Position numbers and translations under genes: made by a program. Shown here piece by piece: positions 6,302 to 7,778 of a stretch of DNA of 7,778 bases (its first letter is position 1; every line of letters starts with the position of its first letter). The notes below the pieces were generated by a model. That model was not told the DNA's origin. It made no database searches and worked only from the letters and a program-made list of their open reading frames with translations. The DNA lies in contig JASFBI010000072.1 in NCBI GenBank assembly GCA_030149595.1, positions 1 to 7,778 on the forward strand, read 5' to 3'. The DNA comes from Desulfobacterales bacterium. GTDB taxonomy: Bacteria > Desulfobacterota > Desulfobacteria > Desulfobacterales > DAOWNP01.

Positions 6302-6330
6302 TTACATGGGCTATAGATAATAAGTAAAAT
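6301..6330 (+). promoter_or_regulatory. Possible sigma70-type promoter for the regulator gene
   Basis: TTTACA (6301-6306) and TAAAAT (6325-6330) are separated by 18 nt, each matching consensus at 5 of 6 positions. The start point would fall near 6337, giving a leader of about 20 nt before the ATG at 6356. The surrounding sequence is AT-rich, so chance similarity is possible. Confidence 0.35.
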
Positions 6331-6355
6331 ATTTTATATTTGGAATATATATACC

Positions 6356-7741
6356 ATGAATGATTTTTCACAAGCCATATTTGACCTGGATAATATTAAT
6401 CTTGTACTTGATAGTCTGCACATTGGAATTATTGCCCATACACCGGAAAGAATAATTACTATTTTTAATAAAGAAGCGGAAAAGATTACAGGGTATTCAA
6501 GAGAGGAAGTTATTGGCAAGGATTGTCACATAGTATTTAAAGCTCCTTTTTGCGGTGATAAATGCTCTTTTTGCAATAGTACACCAGTTACCCGTGTAGA
6601 CACATGGGAATATCCACTGAATATTATAACAAAAAACGGGGTCACCCGGCAGATTGAAATGGCTGTTTCACCTATAAATAATTATACCAATGAATTTAAG
6701 GGAGTGGTTGCATCTTTCAGGGATATGACAGAAACCTTTGATCTTTCATTAAAAGCTGAAAGCATTTCAAGCTTTGCAGGTATAATCGGTAAAGATAAAG
6801 CCATGCAGGATATTTTCAGGCAGATCAAGGATGTTGCTATGTACAACTATCCTGTTCATGTATCCGGTGACACAGGTACAGGAAAAGAGAGAGTGGCATA
6901 TGCAATACATGATATCAGCTCTTATGGCAGTGGGATGTTTGTACCGGTTAATTGCGGTGCCATTCCTGAGGGAATTGTAGAAAGCGAATTATTCGGTCAT
7001 GTCAAAGGAGCATTTTCTGGAGCAGTCAGGGAAAGAAAAGGGCGTTTTGAGCTGGCTCATAAGGGTACGCTTTTTCTGGATGAAGTTGCTGAACTGCCTT
7101 TAAAAACCCAGGTAAAAATGTTAAGATTTCTGCAGGAAGGTACCTTTGAAAAAGTCGGCGGTGAAAAAAAAGTATCTGTGGATGTCAGAATTATTAGTGC
7201 TACAAATAAAAATCTCAAAGAAGAGATAGCAGCAGGAAGGTTCAGGGAAGATCTTTATTACAGGCTGAATGTAATTCCTATTTTGATTCCCTCTTTAAAA
7301 GATCATAAAAGTGATATTCCGCTTCTAACAAACCATTTTTTAAAAGAGGCAGAACAGGAAATTCTTAATACAGTTCCGGATATTGCCAGCATAACCATTG
7401 ATATGATGCTTGATTACCACTGGCCGGGTAATGTAAGGGAACTGAAAAATGTGATTCAGTTTGCCATTGTGCGGGCACATGGAAAAACAATACTTCCAGA
7501 GCATCTTCCTTTGGAAATCATTAAAAATAAAGATGTTTCCATGGGTATTAAAAAGCGGAAATCAGTATTGGAAATCAAACCTTTTACAGGTAAGCTTGAT
7601 ACAGAATCGGTTAAAGCTGCACTGATAAAAACCGGAGGCAATAAATCAAAGGCTGCAGGTGTACTATGTGTAGGCAGAGCAACTCTTTACAGATTTCTTG
7701 CCAGTAATGAAGAAATAAAGAACTATGCTGATCAGATTTAA
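6356..7741 (+). CDS. PAS-domain sigma54-dependent transcriptional activator (enhancer-binding protein)
   Basis: This 461-residue bacterial enhancer-binding protein would use ATP to open sigma54-RNA polymerase promoters. Domains in order: a PAS sensor (about 12-125), a AAA+ domain (about 140-375), and a Fis-type helix-turn-helix (about 415-455, NKSKAAGVLCVGRATLYRFL). AAA+ motifs are complete: Walker A GDTGTGKE (171-178), the sigma54-contact loop as GAFSGA (218-223, Ser for the usual Thr), Walker B GTLFLDEVAEL (237-247), arginine region GRFREDLYYRLN (294-305), and WPGNVREL (356-363). There is no receiver domain, so sensing probably occurs directly through PAS. The PAS holds C57-X8-C66-X3-C70-X2-C73, which suggests a redox switch or metal/Fe-S site. 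The ribosome-binding site is weak (TGGA, 6341-6344). The gene stands alone here, after a terminator, and its nearest candidate target is the rubrerythrin operon. Confidence 0.93.
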   Translation: MNDFSQAIFDLDNINLVLDSLHIGIIAHTPERIITIFNKEAEKITGYSREEVIGKDCHIVFKAPFCGDKCSFCNSTPVTRVDTWEYPLNIITKNGVTRQIEMAVSPINNYTNEFKGVVASFRDMTETFDLSLKAESISSFAGIIGKDKAMQDIFRQIKDVAMYNYPVHVSGDTGTGKERVAYAIHDISSYGSGMFVPVNCGAIPEGIVESELFGHVKGAFSGAVRERKGRFELAHKGTLFLDEVAELPLKTQVKMLRFLQEGTFEKVGGEKKVSVDVRIISATNKNLKEEIAAGRFREDLYYRLNVIPILIPSLKDHKSDIPLLTNHFLKEAEQEILNTVPDIASITIDMMLDYHWPGNVRELKNVIQFAIVRAHGKTILPEHLPLEIIKNKDVSMGIKKRKSVLEIKPFTGKLDTESVKAALIKTGGNKSKAAGVLCVGRATLYRFLASNEEIKNYADQI

Positions 7742-7778
7742 TTGGTAAGAGCCAAATTTTTATTTGATACTAATATGT

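Noticed and set aside
7740..7761. Terminator after the sigma54 regulator gene
   Set aside because: AATTGG/CCAAATT gives only a 4-bp continuous stem with a bulge, although a T-run follows. It is too weak to call.

Overview
This is an AT-rich chromosomal window that looks like it comes from an anaerobic Desulfobacterota-type bacterium (Desulfobacteraceae-like). The assignment is tentative. It rests on the mix of a radical-type acyl-CoA dehydratase activase, a rubrerythrin with an N-terminal rubredoxin domain, a cysteine-rich HisRS, an AspRS of the non-discriminating type, and a PAS-sigma54 activator. No species can be named from the sequence alone.

Layout. At the left edge, on the minus strand, is the first 495 codons of a large 2-hydroxyacyl-CoA dehydratase activase with two tandem ASKHA ATPase modules; it runs off the window. 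A 441-bp divergent spacer (1486-1926) follows. It carries the activase ribosome-binding site, a likely promoter overlapped by two tandem palindromes, one copy of a 44-bp dispersed repeat, a perfect hairpin, and a probable hisS promoter. Next are hisS (1927-3183) and aspS (best start 3270, end 5045) on the plus strand, probably one transcript, closed by a hairpin terminator at 5056-5091. The next spacer (5046-5340) holds the second copy of the 44-bp repeat in opposite orientation, so the two copies bracket hisS-aspS. It also holds a sequence close to a -24/-12 sigma54 promoter. Downstream lies a two-gene operon: an unrecognised 77-aa protein whose stop overlaps the start of a rubrerythrin (5571-6113), ended by a strong terminator. 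The last gene (6356-7741) is a PAS/AAA+/Fis-type sigma54 enhancer-binding protein with four clustered cysteines in its PAS domain.

How the parts may fit. hisS-aspS is translation housekeeping; the AspRS residues suggest Asp-tRNA(Asn) is made and then amidated by GatCAB. The activase would supply ATP-driven low-potential electrons to a radical dehydratase. The most suggestive local system is at the right: a cysteine-bearing PAS sigma54 activator encoded just after a rubrerythrin operon that has a near-consensus sigma54 promoter. This could be a small oxygen- or peroxide-responsive regulatory unit. That link is inference. The other point that is not routine is the inverted repeat pair around hisS-aspS.
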